A stretch of DNA of 64,000 nt from the NCBI GenBank assembly GCA_001802455.1, contig MGXZ01000013.1:1-64000 (forward strand). The letters are read 5' to 3'. The DNA comes from Gammaproteobacteria bacterium RIFCSPHIGHO2_12_FULL_39_24 (GTDB lineage Bacteria; Pseudomonadota; Gammaproteobacteria; Coxiellales; Coxiellaceae). Shown here piece after piece: positions 53,498 to 61,962 of this stretch (positions within the stretch are counted from its first letter, which is position 1; the number at the start of each line of letters is the position of its first letter). A program made the position numbers and the translations under genes. The notes beneath the pieces were generated by a model that did not search any database, was not told the origin of the DNA, and saw only the letters and a list, made by a program, of their open reading frames with translations.

Positions 53498-54922
53498 TTA
53501 TTTTTTCCCCAATTCGCGACTCGGCAACCCACTTCGTAAATTACGCTCAATCTTTTCAAGCGAAACACCCCTGGTTTCCGGCACACGATAATAAACAAAT
53601 ACAATTCCCGCCAAACAAATCAGACCGTACAAAATAAATGTGCCAGATTCATGAAATAATTCAATGAATGATAAAAATGTCAATGACACAATAAAATTAA
53701 ATAACCATTGTAATGATGCAACTAAACTGGTTGCAACTCCACGTACTTTAAGCGGGAAAATTTCAGTAAACAGTAGCCACATAATAGGCCCTAAACCAAT
53801 TGCAAATCCTACGATATAAAAAACCAAACTAAAAAAGGCAAGCCATTTTAACGTGTTTGAATTTCCCAATAAAAAACTCAATCCCAACGAAAACAAACAA
53901 AGCGCCATAATCGACATACCCCAATACAACAATGGTTTTCGACCTACTCGATCAATCAAGGGTAAAGCAATAATCGTCGCGACTACATTCACCGCGCCAA
54001 TTCCCATGGTTGCAAAAATCGCATTCACGTTGCTTGAAAATCCCGCCATTTTAAAAATAGTCGGCGCGTAATAAATAACCGTATTAATTCCGGTGAATTG
54101 TTGAAAAAATCCCAAACCAATTCCAATGATAATGGCAGGTCGCAACCACTGTGTTAATAAAATTTTCCAATTACCAGCTTCATGCAAACTGGCACGAATT
54201 GCCGCTAATTCAGCACGCACATGTCGTGTTTGTCGAATGCGTGAGAGCGTGTGAAATGCTGCGTGTATTTTTCCTTTTGAACACAGCCAGCGCGGACTAT
54301 CAGGTAAAAAAATTAATCCCAAAAATAATAACACCGCGGGAATCACACCCACACCAAACATCCAACGCCAATTTTCTGTATGCGCAAAATACGCATCCAC
54401 AAAATATGAAACAAAAATACCCACTGTCACAGCCAACTGATTAAATGATACCAATGCACCGCGTAAATTCGGTGGCGCTATTTCAGAAATATACAAAGGT
54501 GCTGTAAAAGAAGCGACGCCAATTGCAAATCCTAAAATAATTCTGCTGACGATCAATAGTGGAATACCGCTAGCGAAAGCAGAACCCAACGTACCAACAA
54601 CAAAAATAAGGGCTGCAACCATCAGCATTCTTTTGCGACCAAACTGATCCGCACAATAACCACCAACCGCCGCACCCAACACCGCGCCAATTAATGATGC
54701 AGAAACAACGATTCCATTTGTTAAAGCCGTTAACTGAAAATCGGTTTTAATAAATAAAATCGCGCCAGAAATAACACCGGTATCAAAACCAAATAAAATT
54801 CCACCAATGGCGGCAATGGATGCGATAAAAATGACAAAAAAATTGGTTTTATAATTCGGTAAAATTCCTTCGTGACTGGGTTTAATTTCTTTTTTAATGA
54901 TTCTTTTTATTTTATTTTTCAT
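53498..54922 (-). CDS. Sugar porter family MFS transporter (XylE/GLUT-like)
   Basis: A 474-residue, 12-helix sugar:H+ symporter. All sugar-porter signatures are present: GGILFGFDTGVISGA, CADQFGRKRML, FLPDSPRWL, LIDRVGRKPLL and YYRVPETRGVSLEKIE. I prefer ATG 54922 (MKNKIKR), with GGGAG in the repeat upstream; the track's GTG at 54937 is within that repeat. It is the transport gene of an operon with glucose dehydrogenase, gluconolactonase and aldose epimerase, so glucose or another aldose is the expected substrate. Confidence 0.94.
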   Translation of the reverse strand: MKNKIKRIIKKEIKPSHEGILPNYKTNFFVIFIASIAAIGGILFGFDTGVISGAILFIKTDFQLTALTNGIVVSASLIGAVLGAAVGGYCADQFGRKRMLMVAALIFVVGTLGSAFASGIPLLIVSRIILGFAIGVASFTAPLYISEIAPPNLRGALVSFNQLAVTVGIFVSYFVDAYFAHTENWRWMFGVGVIPAVLLFLGLIFLPDSPRWLCSKGKIHAAFHTLSRIRQTRHVRAELAAIRASLHEAGNWKILLTQWLRPAIIIGIGLGFFQQFTGINTVIYYAPTIFKMAGFSSNVNAIFATMGIGAVNVVATIIALPLIDRVGRKPLLYWGMSIMALCLFSLGLSFLLGNSNTLKWLAFFSLVFYIVGFAIGLGPIMWLLFTEIFPLKVRGVATSLVASLQWLFNFIVSLTFLSFIELFHESGTFILYGLICLAGIVFVYYRVPETRGVSLEKIERNLRSGLPSRELGKK

Positions 54923-54930
54923 CTCATTTT

Positions 54931-54944
54931 CTCCCACTCACACC
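54931..54944 (-). repeat. GTGAGTGGGAG repeat before the sugar porter
   Basis: GGTGTGAGTGGGAG on the minus strand spans the glucose dehydrogenase stop and the ribosome binding site of the sugar porter. It is a short copy of the hexamer repeat. Confidence 0.45.
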
Positions 54945-56041
54945 GAAAACTGCAACACACTTTTAAAAACATTCTCTGCAGGTGGTTTCAACAACAATGC
55001 TTCAAATTGTTCAACAGGAAAACGCATTATCAATGGCTGATCAAAATGATGCAGCAGTTCCGACAACGCATCCAAATTTTTAATCGCACTTTTAAAATCG
55101 ACATAGCCAGCATTCACCGATCCCACAATATTCTGATTTTTTAAAACGATATTGCGCATCATCGTTCCTGCATTCACATCAATGGTTTCTTTGCGCCCCG
55201 GAATACCTGTCCATACAAAAATACCATTAAATCCAAGTGAATCAACTAATTGAAATGCCAGTGTAGATGCACCGGATCCATCAAAAATAACATCTACATT
55301 TCCATCAATTATGTTATTTAATTTTTTGATATTATTTGTTTTTGCGGAAATGTACTGGGCACCCAATGCGGTTGCAATGGTGGCACGAAAATCAGTTTCT
55401 GCCTCGAGCGAGTACACAAATAATTTAAATTCTTGTGTGCCAAATACTAACGCTGCCAGTAAACCAACCGGCCCCGCGCCAATCACTAATGCACGATGCG
55501 TCTCATTACCAATTTTTCCCCATGGCAATCTTTTTTGAATCGCATGAATTTCACGCACCGATTTTTCCGCAATAGTTAACGGTTCTGTTAATACGCCGAT
55601 ACCTAACAAATGCTTTGGAACACGCAACATAAATTTTTGTTCATCTACTACATATTCCGTCATAAAACCATGCAACCCATTAATGCCACGCTCCTTGAAA
55701 TCACCGGTGTAACAAAAATCTTGTTGTCCTGCTCTGCACGCAATGCAACTTTTATGATGACAAGGACGACGCACCATCGTCACTACCAAATCACCCACGT
55801 TAAAATCCGTCACAGCAGAACCCACGTCAACCACACGACCCAGTGATTCATGACCTAAAATTAAATAATCACATCCTGCTGGCGGTGTACCATATTTGAA
55901 ATCACAAATTTCACGATCCGTTCCACAAATTCCCACATCCAGTATTTTTATTTTTACTTCTGTTGGTTTTTCAATGCATGGCTCAGGATGTTCAATCAAT
56001 TTCACTTTTTTTTCTTTTGGAAATACAGCAATAGCTTTCAT
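54938..56041 (-). CDS. Glucose 1-dehydrogenase-like zinc alcohol dehydrogenase
   Basis: A 367-residue medium-chain dehydrogenase similar to archaeal-type glucose dehydrogenases. The catalytic zinc site is in GICGTDREI and LGHESLGRV, and the structural zinc region contains CIACRAGQQDFC. The nucleotide site ALVIGAGPVGLLAAL lies near residue 185. It likely oxidises beta-D-glucose to glucono-1,5-lactone with NAD(P)+ in the cytoplasm. It overlaps the gluconolactonase stop (TAATG), which strongly supports that reaction. Confidence 0.86.
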   Translation of the reverse strand: MKAIAVFPKEKKVKLIEHPEPCIEKPTEVKIKILDVGICGTDREICDFKYGTPPAGCDYLILGHESLGRVVDVGSAVTDFNVGDLVVTMVRRPCHHKSCIACRAGQQDFCYTGDFKERGINGLHGFMTEYVVDEQKFMLRVPKHLLGIGVLTEPLTIAEKSVREIHAIQKRLPWGKIGNETHRALVIGAGPVGLLAALVFGTQEFKLFVYSLEAETDFRATIATALGAQYISAKTNNIKKLNNIIDGNVDVIFDGSGASTLAFQLVDSLGFNGIFVWTGIPGRKETIDVNAGTMMRNIVLKNQNIVGSVNAGYVDFKSAIKNLDALSELLHHFDQPLIMRFPVEQFEALLLKPPAENVFKSVLQFSV

Positions 56042-56934
56042 TACATTTTTTCCTCTAAAAATAAGGGTTCTGGAACACCAGGCGCATCACAGTGAAGCGC
56101 AAACACATTTCCAGCCAATGGTTGCTGTTGATGTTCACTGAACGATACATCTCGTTTTGCGCTCGTGATCAATAATGTTTTTAAATCCGTACCACCAAAA
56201 CAACAACTCGTCGGTGACTGTGTTGGCATGGTAATAACACGATCCACTGAACCATCTGGACAGTAACGCGTTATTCGCCAACCATTAAAATGTGCACTCC
56301 AAATACATCCTTCACTGTCTATCGTCATACCATCCGGATATCCCGCATCATCTGCGATTTTTGCAAAAATTTTTTGATTGTGAATCACACTCTCATCACG
56401 ATCAAATTCATATCGATAAATAATTCTTCTGGGTGAATCAGCAATATAAAAATAGTTTGAATCCAAACTACTAATCAAACCATTCGACACAATATAATTG
56501 TCAGCGCACGTTATTAATTTATTATTTTGTAATCGATAAATTTTTCCAGTGGGATTTTTTTCAGTAATATCTTTTGTGCCAATCCAAAATCGACCCTGCC
56601 GATCACAATGTCCATCATTAAACATCGTGTTTTCTGCTTCTGTTTCAGATAATGTTGTTACAGCGGGTATGATTTCACTTTGTTGAATTGAAGCGGTAAA
56701 AAATGCAATCTCAGAGCGTAACGCAATCAACAAACCACCATTACGATTTGGCACGATACACGTAATTTCGCTCGGCATTCTCCATAATTGATGTTGTTGT
56801 GTTTCAAGATCGAGTCGATGCAATTCACATTGTAAAATATCAACCCAATACAAAACATTTTCAAGCGGATGCCAAATAGGACCTTCACCTAAAATACAGG
56901 ATGAATTATAAATACTATTAACATTGTATTTCAT
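56041..56934 (-). CDS. SMP-30/gluconolactonase family hydrolase
   Basis: A 297-residue six-bladed propeller lactonase. The metal-binding Glu is in ILGEGPIWHPLENVLYWVDI, and further ligands lie in FNDGHCDRQGRFWIGT and YPDGMTIDSEGCIWSAHFNG. It should hydrolyse gluconolactone to gluconate. Both ends overlap neighbours by TAATG (6-phosphogluconate dehydrogenase before, glucose dehydrogenase after), so it is tightly coupled. There is no signal peptide, so the reaction is cytoplasmic. Confidence 0.9.
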   Translation of the reverse strand: MKYNVNSIYNSSCILGEGPIWHPLENVLYWVDILQCELHRLDLETQQHQLWRMPSEITCIVPNRNGGLLIALRSEIAFFTASIQQSEIIPAVTTLSETEAENTMFNDGHCDRQGRFWIGTKDITEKNPTGKIYRLQNNKLITCADNYIVSNGLISSLDSNYFYIADSPRRIIYRYEFDRDESVIHNQKIFAKIADDAGYPDGMTIDSEGCIWSAHFNGWRITRYCPDGSVDRVITMPTQSPTSCCFGGTDLKTLLITSAKRDVSFSEHQQQPLAGNVFALHCDAPGVPEPLFLEEKM

Positions 56935-57929
56935 TAGTCTTCTTTTGAATGAATTAATTTTGCTGGATCTTGTAAATTATAATAATATCCACCGACTCGA
57001 CCACGATATCGCTCATCTTGAGACACTTGTGAATGACCATAAGCATGGCCACCAAAACCGTGTCGAATCATTGCAATGCCTTTTGCTGATGTATGCGCGC
57101 CATCACGTGATGCAATTAAATTCATCACTGCCTGCGCAATCACGGGTGTTGACACTTCCATATGCATTGCATCATCTACCAACCAATTGACTTCACCCGT
57201 GTCATCAACATATTCATTTAATTTTGCCACACCTTGATTTTCACGATAACCATCGCGCAATAATTCCATCAACCAACTGCGAATCACTGAGCCATGCGTA
57301 TAAACATCCAACGTCTTTTGTAAATTAATTTTAAGTGGGCAGGCTTCTAACAATGATAATCCTTCACCAATGGCTTCTAACATGCCGTATTCAATTCCGT
57401 TATGCACTAATTTCACAAAGTGACCGGAACCAGGCGGTCCTGCATGCACATAACCGTCTTTCACACACAATTGTTTTAATATGGGTTCAACATGTGAAAC
57501 TTCATTTGCAGTTCCACCTAGCATAAAACATGCACCCGTTTCTGCACCCAACAAACCACCACTGGTTCCTAAATCTAAAAAATGAATTCCTTTTGCTTCG
57601 TATTTTTTATGACGACGAATAGAATCACCCCAATAAGAATTTCCGCCATCAACAACAATGTCTCCTGCTTTTAAAACACCCACCAATTCTTCCATCAAAT
57701 TATCGATAGCCGGTCCAGAGGGAATATAAATAAAAATAATTCGCGGAGATTGTAAATGCTGAATAAAATCTTGATAATTTTTAGCAGGAATCAAACCCGC
57801 TTTAATCAGCGCATCATTCGGGGGATTGCGATCGTACCCTGCTACTTTCATTCCTTTTTTCATCGCTTGAAGCGCCAACCCACCACCCATTCGACCCAAA
57901 CCAATTACACCAAATTCGAGCTGAGACAT
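56934..57929 (-). CDS. gnd: 6-phosphogluconate dehydrogenase, decarboxylating (short type)
   Basis: A 331-residue enzyme converting 6-phosphogluconate to ribulose-5-phosphate and CO2. The Rossmann motif is GVIGLGRMGGGLA, the substrate signature is VDGGNSYWGDSIRRH, and GSGHFVKLVHNGIEYGMLEA carries the catalytic Lys and Asn. It belongs to the short, dimer-type group (about 300 residues, often NAD-dependent) rather than the 470-residue type. AAGGAGG precedes the ATG. It is the first gene of the sugar operon, downstream of hairpin element C. Confidence 0.92.
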   Translation of the reverse strand: MSQLEFGVIGLGRMGGGLALQAMKKGMKVAGYDRNPPNDALIKAGLIPAKNYQDFIQHLQSPRIIFIYIPSGPAIDNLMEELVGVLKAGDIVVDGGNSYWGDSIRRHKKYEAKGIHFLDLGTSGGLLGAETGACFMLGGTANEVSHVEPILKQLCVKDGYVHAGPPGSGHFVKLVHNGIEYGMLEAIGEGLSLLEACPLKINLQKTLDVYTHGSVIRSWLMELLRDGYRENQGVAKLNEYVDDTGEVNWLVDDAMHMEVSTPVIAQAVMNLIASRDGAHTSAKGIAMIRHGFGGHAYGHSQVSQDERYRGRVGGYYYNLQDPAKLIHSKED

Positions 57930-57948
57930 AGACCCTCCTTAAAATTAA

Positions 57949-58015
57949 GGGTTTCACACTTTGAGAAATCTTACATCGCTCGCTTCTTCAGAGTGCTTTT
58001 CTAAAGTGTGAAACT
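57949..58015. repeat. Palindromic repeat element C
   Basis: GTTTCACACTTT and AAAGTGTGAAAC form a perfect 12-bp stem. The loop carries ATCGCTCGCTTCTTC, the same motif as in the mismatched right arms of elements A and B, while the stem is unrelated to theirs. It lies 20 bp upstream of gnd and its Shine-Dalgarno, and could therefore affect expression of the sugar operon. Confidence 0.65.
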
Positions 58016-58131
58016 TCTGAATATTTGAAATCAGTATATCAGTTATTTTACAAAAATGATGGAGATTTTCTTGGATTCAAGTCAGGTGCGACCGATTCTG
58101 GGCGGGCATGAAACCGCCTATCTTAAGGCGA

Positions 58132-60291
58132 TCACGCAATAACCTCCAGCGCAATTTTAAATGCAAAATATTTCGGAATAATTTGAATATTGTTTTCTTC
58201 ACAGAAACAATGGATCGCAATTTCATTCGATCTGCTGGTCACTAAAAACAGGCGATCATTTTTATTTTTGCGCAACAAAATCATATTCATCAAATCAATA
58301 CCACTATAATTTTTTCCTGAAAATTCATAATCTACAAAATACGTTTTTATCGTTTCATTTTTTTCATGCAAAAAAGCAGTTAATTTTTCTTTTGATTCGC
58401 AGTAAATCATGACGACATGTTTATTGATAGAATTGATTCTCTCTTTCCACGCATGAAATATTTCAATACTGTCATCAACACAAACCACTTCTGTATTTTC
58501 AAATAAAATTAAATTTTCAACAAACCACTGCGGTGGTGACTGTAGTGGTAACGTAATAAAAACAGACACACCTCGATCCACATTCGGCTTCACCGTAATT
58601 GCACCACGCCACTCTTCAAGTTTTTCTTTCGCATGCACCAACCCCAGTCCAGAACCTTTTTCTTTTGTGGTAAATCCACGGATAAATAACGACGAAAATA
58701 AATTCGTGGGAATACCTGCGCCGTTATCAGAAATTACAATAACAATTTTATTTTCAGATTTTTTAAGTGAAATACTCACACGCATATCCGTCGACACAAT
58801 CGCTTCGCACGCGTTATTAACAATATTCGTGAGAATACGTTTCATTTCAACCGGCACCACATTTACAAAAAATGCATATTGATCGGGAGAAAAATCATTT
58901 TCAATTTTCATTGACAGATTTGAAAACGCAATACGCCGTTCTGAGATCACCGACTCCAGCAGAACCGCAATTTGTGTTAACCACAACAGATCAGATCGAT
59001 CTAAAATAAAATTGCCTTTATCAAGATTATTCGTAATATCACGAATATGATTCAGCGAATCTCGCACAATAATCCACTTCGATTCTTCCATTTTCGGTAT
59101 GCGCTTAAAAACCATCTCCAACGCCGTTAAGGGTGATCGAACGTCGTGAGCGACTTGTTTGGAGATTTTTTCGATACCTTTTATTTTTTCATACTCAATG
59201 TCTTTAAGACGAAAAACCTCAAGTTTTGCAATCATTGTATTAAATCTATCAGCAAGCACCGAAAGCTCGTCTTGTGTTTTTCCAATATCAACTGTTCGTT
59301 TTAAATTTCCAGTGTAAATGATATCATCAATAACTTGATTCATTTTATTAATTCTTGCAACCAATTTTTTTGATAGGTAGGAAGAGATAACAAAACTAAT
59401 TATCAATGCAATAATAAATAAAAATAAAAAATCTTTTCTAAGATTATGTAACGCTTGCATTAAAGGTTTTTTGGATACAGTCATTTGTAAAATATAATAA
59501 TATCTTCCAGAAGTTAAATTTTGAACGTCTTTAATTTTACATTCGCAACAATATCCAACGTTTGCTGGAATTTTAAAATTAAAAACAACAGTTTTTGATT
59601 TAATATAATTACCAGATAATGCAGAAACAGAAATTTTATCTTCTCCCTGTGTAAACTTTCCATCCGAAGAAATAAATCCAAGCATATAACCGTTTGGAGA
59701 AAACAGTCCGATAGAAATAATATTTTTATTGTATTCAACTGAATTATGCAAAATCTGTCCTATATAACTAAGATGCACACCGGCTTCCAGTATCATATTT
59801 CTATTTGCATTGGGGATCATAATAAATTTAGAAGGAATTCCATATGGATAACTTGGAATAATCGGTGTAACAGCTTGATTCAAAGTTCCATCAACTAAAT
59901 TACGATAACCAGCACAATAGCTAAATAATGAGTTTTTTTGCTTCTTCAACGGCAAATCAGATGAACGTATAAATTTTCCATCCTTGTTAATAACATAAAA
60001 TCCCTGTATTCCAACCTGATTTGCAAGTAACGATAAGTCGCGATTTGATGGAATCGCTGAAAATTTCGATATCGTTTTTAAAATAGTAACTGCATTTTTA
60101 TTTACCTGGTCACTCACCTTTCCCATCTGATGGAACATATTAGCAACAACATTACCAAGTGAATTATATCTAGAAAAAAATTCGTCGTTAATATAATTTC
60201 TCACAACAAAATATGTGCCAATTAATATACCAATAGACAAAAACATACTAACGGCGAGTAAGGAAAGAAAAATTTTGGTTTTAAAATTCAT
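58132..60291 (-). CDS. Hybrid sensor histidine kinase with C-terminal receiver
   Basis: A 719-residue inner-membrane sensor. The first membrane helix (about 8-29) and the second (about 285-305) bracket a 250-residue periplasmic Cache-like region. HAMP follows, then the phospho-accepting His in KISKQVAHDVRSPLTALEMV (about 382). The ATPase part has NNACEAI (about 492), DNGAGIP (about 525) and GSGLGL (about 548). The last 110 residues resemble a receiver, with VVCVDDS, a candidate phospho-Asp in YFVDYEF (about 652), LVTSR and a late Lys. The ATG directly abuts the stop of an SDR gene (TAAATG). No DNA-binding output is encoded nearby. Confidence 0.88.
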   Translation of the reverse strand: MNFKTKIFLSLLAVSMFLSIGILIGTYFVVRNYINDEFFSRYNSLGNVVANMFHQMGKVSDQVNKNAVTILKTISKFSAIPSNRDLSLLANQVGIQGFYVINKDGKFIRSSDLPLKKQKNSLFSYCAGYRNLVDGTLNQAVTPIIPSYPYGIPSKFIMIPNANRNMILEAGVHLSYIGQILHNSVEYNKNIISIGLFSPNGYMLGFISSDGKFTQGEDKISVSALSGNYIKSKTVVFNFKIPANVGYCCECKIKDVQNLTSGRYYYILQMTVSKKPLMQALHNLRKDFLFLFIIALIISFVISSYLSKKLVARINKMNQVIDDIIYTGNLKRTVDIGKTQDELSVLADRFNTMIAKLEVFRLKDIEYEKIKGIEKISKQVAHDVRSPLTALEMVFKRIPKMEESKWIIVRDSLNHIRDITNNLDKGNFILDRSDLLWLTQIAVLLESVISERRIAFSNLSMKIENDFSPDQYAFFVNVVPVEMKRILTNIVNNACEAIVSTDMRVSISLKKSENKIVIVISDNGAGIPTNLFSSLFIRGFTTKEKGSGLGLVHAKEKLEEWRGAITVKPNVDRGVSVFITLPLQSPPQWFVENLILFENTEVVCVDDSIEIFHAWKERINSINKHVVMIYCESKEKLTAFLHEKNETIKTYFVDYEFSGKNYSGIDLMNMILLRKNKNDRLFLVTSRSNEIAIHCFCEENNIQIIPKYFAFKIALEVIA

Positions 60292-61041
60292 TTATTGCGT
60301 TCCAACACCAGCAGTTAATCCTCCATCAACAACAATATTTTCGCCATTAATAAATCCCGCATTTTTTGAAATGAGAAAATCAACCAATGATGAAATTTCA
60401 GAAGGCTCCGCAATTCTTTTAGCTGGTGTTTTCGAAATTATTTTTTCATAATGAGATGAAATTAAATCATCTTGAACACCCATTTTTGTTTTAACATAGC
60501 CTGGAGATACTGAGTTACAAGTAATACCATACTCACCAGCTTCTACGGCCACAGTTTTCATTAAACCCAATGCAGCATGTTTTGATGCTACATACGCAGA
60601 TGATTTGTTAGCGCCTAAAAATCCTTGCACAGACGCAATATTAACAATCCTTCCATATTTATTTTTTTTCATTTCTGGTAAAAATGCTTTCATTAACAAA
60701 AATTGACTTTTAACATTGATATTAAAAACACAGTCCCATTGCTCAAGAGAAACATTTTCAACTTCCTCAAACGATCCGCCATACCCAGCATTGTTAATGA
60801 GTATATTTGGATAAAGATGATTTTTTTTTAAAGTTTTTATAAATTTTTCAACTGAGAGAAGATCACCTAAATCAACACAATACGAGATCACATTATCTAA
60901 CTTTGATCGTTCTGTAAGTTTACTAAGTGCATTTATGTTCTTATCTAGCAACAAAAGTACATCAATTTTATTCCGTATTGATTTTACAATTTGAAAACCA
61001 ATACCCGCACCTGCTCCAGTAATCAAAGCAATTTTTTTCAT
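60292..61041 (-). CDS. SDR family oxidoreductase 1 (FabG/hydroxybutyrate dehydrogenase-like)
   Basis: A 249-residue classical short-chain dehydrogenase. The cofactor motif is LITGAGAGIGFQIV, followed by ILINNAGYGG. The catalytic Ser is in VNIASVQGF and the Tyr-Lys pair in SAYVASKHA; the C-terminal INGENIVVDGGL is standard. It fits 3-oxoacyl or 3-hydroxyacid dehydrogenases, but the substrate is unknown. The start overlaps the stop of SDR 2 by 4 bp, and its stop abuts the histidine kinase start, so the three are one operon. Confidence 0.88.
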   Translation of the reverse strand: MKKIALITGAGAGIGFQIVKSIRNKIDVLLLLDKNINALSKLTERSKLDNVISYCVDLGDLLSVEKFIKTLKKNHLYPNILINNAGYGGSFEEVENVSLEQWDCVFNINVKSQFLLMKAFLPEMKKNKYGRIVNIASVQGFLGANKSSAYVASKHAALGLMKTVAVEAGEYGITCNSVSPGYVKTKMGVQDDLISSHYEKIISKTPAKRIAEPSEISSLVDFLISKNAGFINGENIVVDGGLTAGVGTQ

Positions 61042-61733
61042 AGCAATCCTTTTGTTGGAAAAATCTCCAGGGTGTCAAGTCGAATATTTTGTGAACTCAT
61101 CACGGAATCAACAATCAAATCTGAAACCTGATTAACACACAACATATCTTTTTTAAAAAAATCTTTTCTTTTTTTCCAAATATCAGTTGCAACAGCACCC
61201 AAAATAACATGAGTACAAAAAATATTGTCACCTTCCCAATCTTCGTTAATTGCTCGAGATAATGCTTTTAAACCTAACTTAGATGCAGCATAAGCTCCAT
61301 TTTCTTTCAGGTAATAGTTTTCTGCGATTGAGCCTATATTTACAACTTTCGCACCATTAGCATTTTTTAAAAATGGGTAAGCATATTTCAAAACAAAAAA
61401 TGAACCAGTTAAGTTGGTATCAATAATTGATCTCCACTCAGAAATATCAATTTTATCTAGAGATTTAAAAACTCCAACACCAGCGTTATTAACTAAATAA
61501 TGTATTGGCGCGTTAAGAGAGGAATACCAAGTAAAAAAGTTTTTTATAGATTCAATAGAAGTAACATCTAAATATTGTTCAATAACGCTATTTGTAAATT
61601 TCAAAGTTGGGTTAAAATCAAAACTTCTACTGGTGATAATCACCATAACATTTTTTTTTCTGAATGAATTTGCTATTGCATTTCCAACACCTCTTTTTGC
61701 ACCCGTAATTAATGCAATATGACTATTACTCAT
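61038..61733 (-). CDS. SDR family oxidoreductase 2
   Basis: A 231-residue short-chain dehydrogenase. The cofactor motif is LITGAKRGVGNAIA, then YLVNNAGVG. The active site has VNIGSIAEN and GAYAASKLGL (Ser, Tyr, Lys). It is shorter than SDR 1 and lacks the terminal GGxx motif, so it is a different subfamily, not a recent duplicate. It is the first gene of the SDR-SDR-kinase operon. A perfect 21-bp inverted repeat ends 21 bp upstream of its ATG, and the ribosome binding site is weak (CTGGAA). Confidence 0.85.
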   Translation of the reverse strand: MSNSHIALITGAKRGVGNAIANSFRKKNVMVIITSRSFDFNPTLKFTNSVIEQYLDVTSIESIKNFFTWYSSLNAPIHYLVNNAGVGVFKSLDKIDISEWRSIIDTNLTGSFFVLKYAYPFLKNANGAKVVNIGSIAENYYLKENGAYAASKLGLKALSRAINEDWEGDNIFCTHVILGAVATDIWKKRKDFFKKDMLCVNQVSDLIVDSVMSSQNIRLDTLEIFPTKGLL

Positions 61734-61754
61734 ATAAAATTCCAGATAGATGTG

Positions 61755-61812
61755 GTAAATATTCGATTAACCTGTTATGACCAATGTTGACACAGGTTAA
61801 TCGAATATTTAC
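61755..61812. promoter_or_regulatory. Perfect 21-bp inverted repeat upstream of the SDR-kinase operon
   Basis: The arms GTAAATATTCGATTAACCTG(T) and its exact complement are separated by 16 bp. On the minus strand no T-run follows, so it is not a normal terminator for the MFS gene. Its position just before the SDR 2 start suggests an operator for a dimeric regulator or an mRNA hairpin near the ribosome binding site. Confidence 0.65.
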
Positions 61813-61962
61813 TGAATGTGATCATAACGTTGCTCATATAATCATTACACCTCAAAATGTGATTTTTTTGCGTTTGTTTGCACCGGTGAATCAACACAGA
61901 ACCGCGCACGCAGTAAGCGGAACGGAAGTGATCTAATCATCACAAAAACCAATCGTTAGAAA

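Noticed and set aside
58132-60291. Legionella LqsS/LqsT-type autoinducer kinase
   Set aside because: The protein has two membrane helices flanking a large periplasmic domain plus a receiver, unlike the six-helix Lqs sensors, and no lqsA-like synthase is present.
61755-61812. Terminator for the MFS gene
   Set aside because: The perfect palindrome lacks a T-run on either strand, and lies closer to the SDR 2 start than to the MFS stop.
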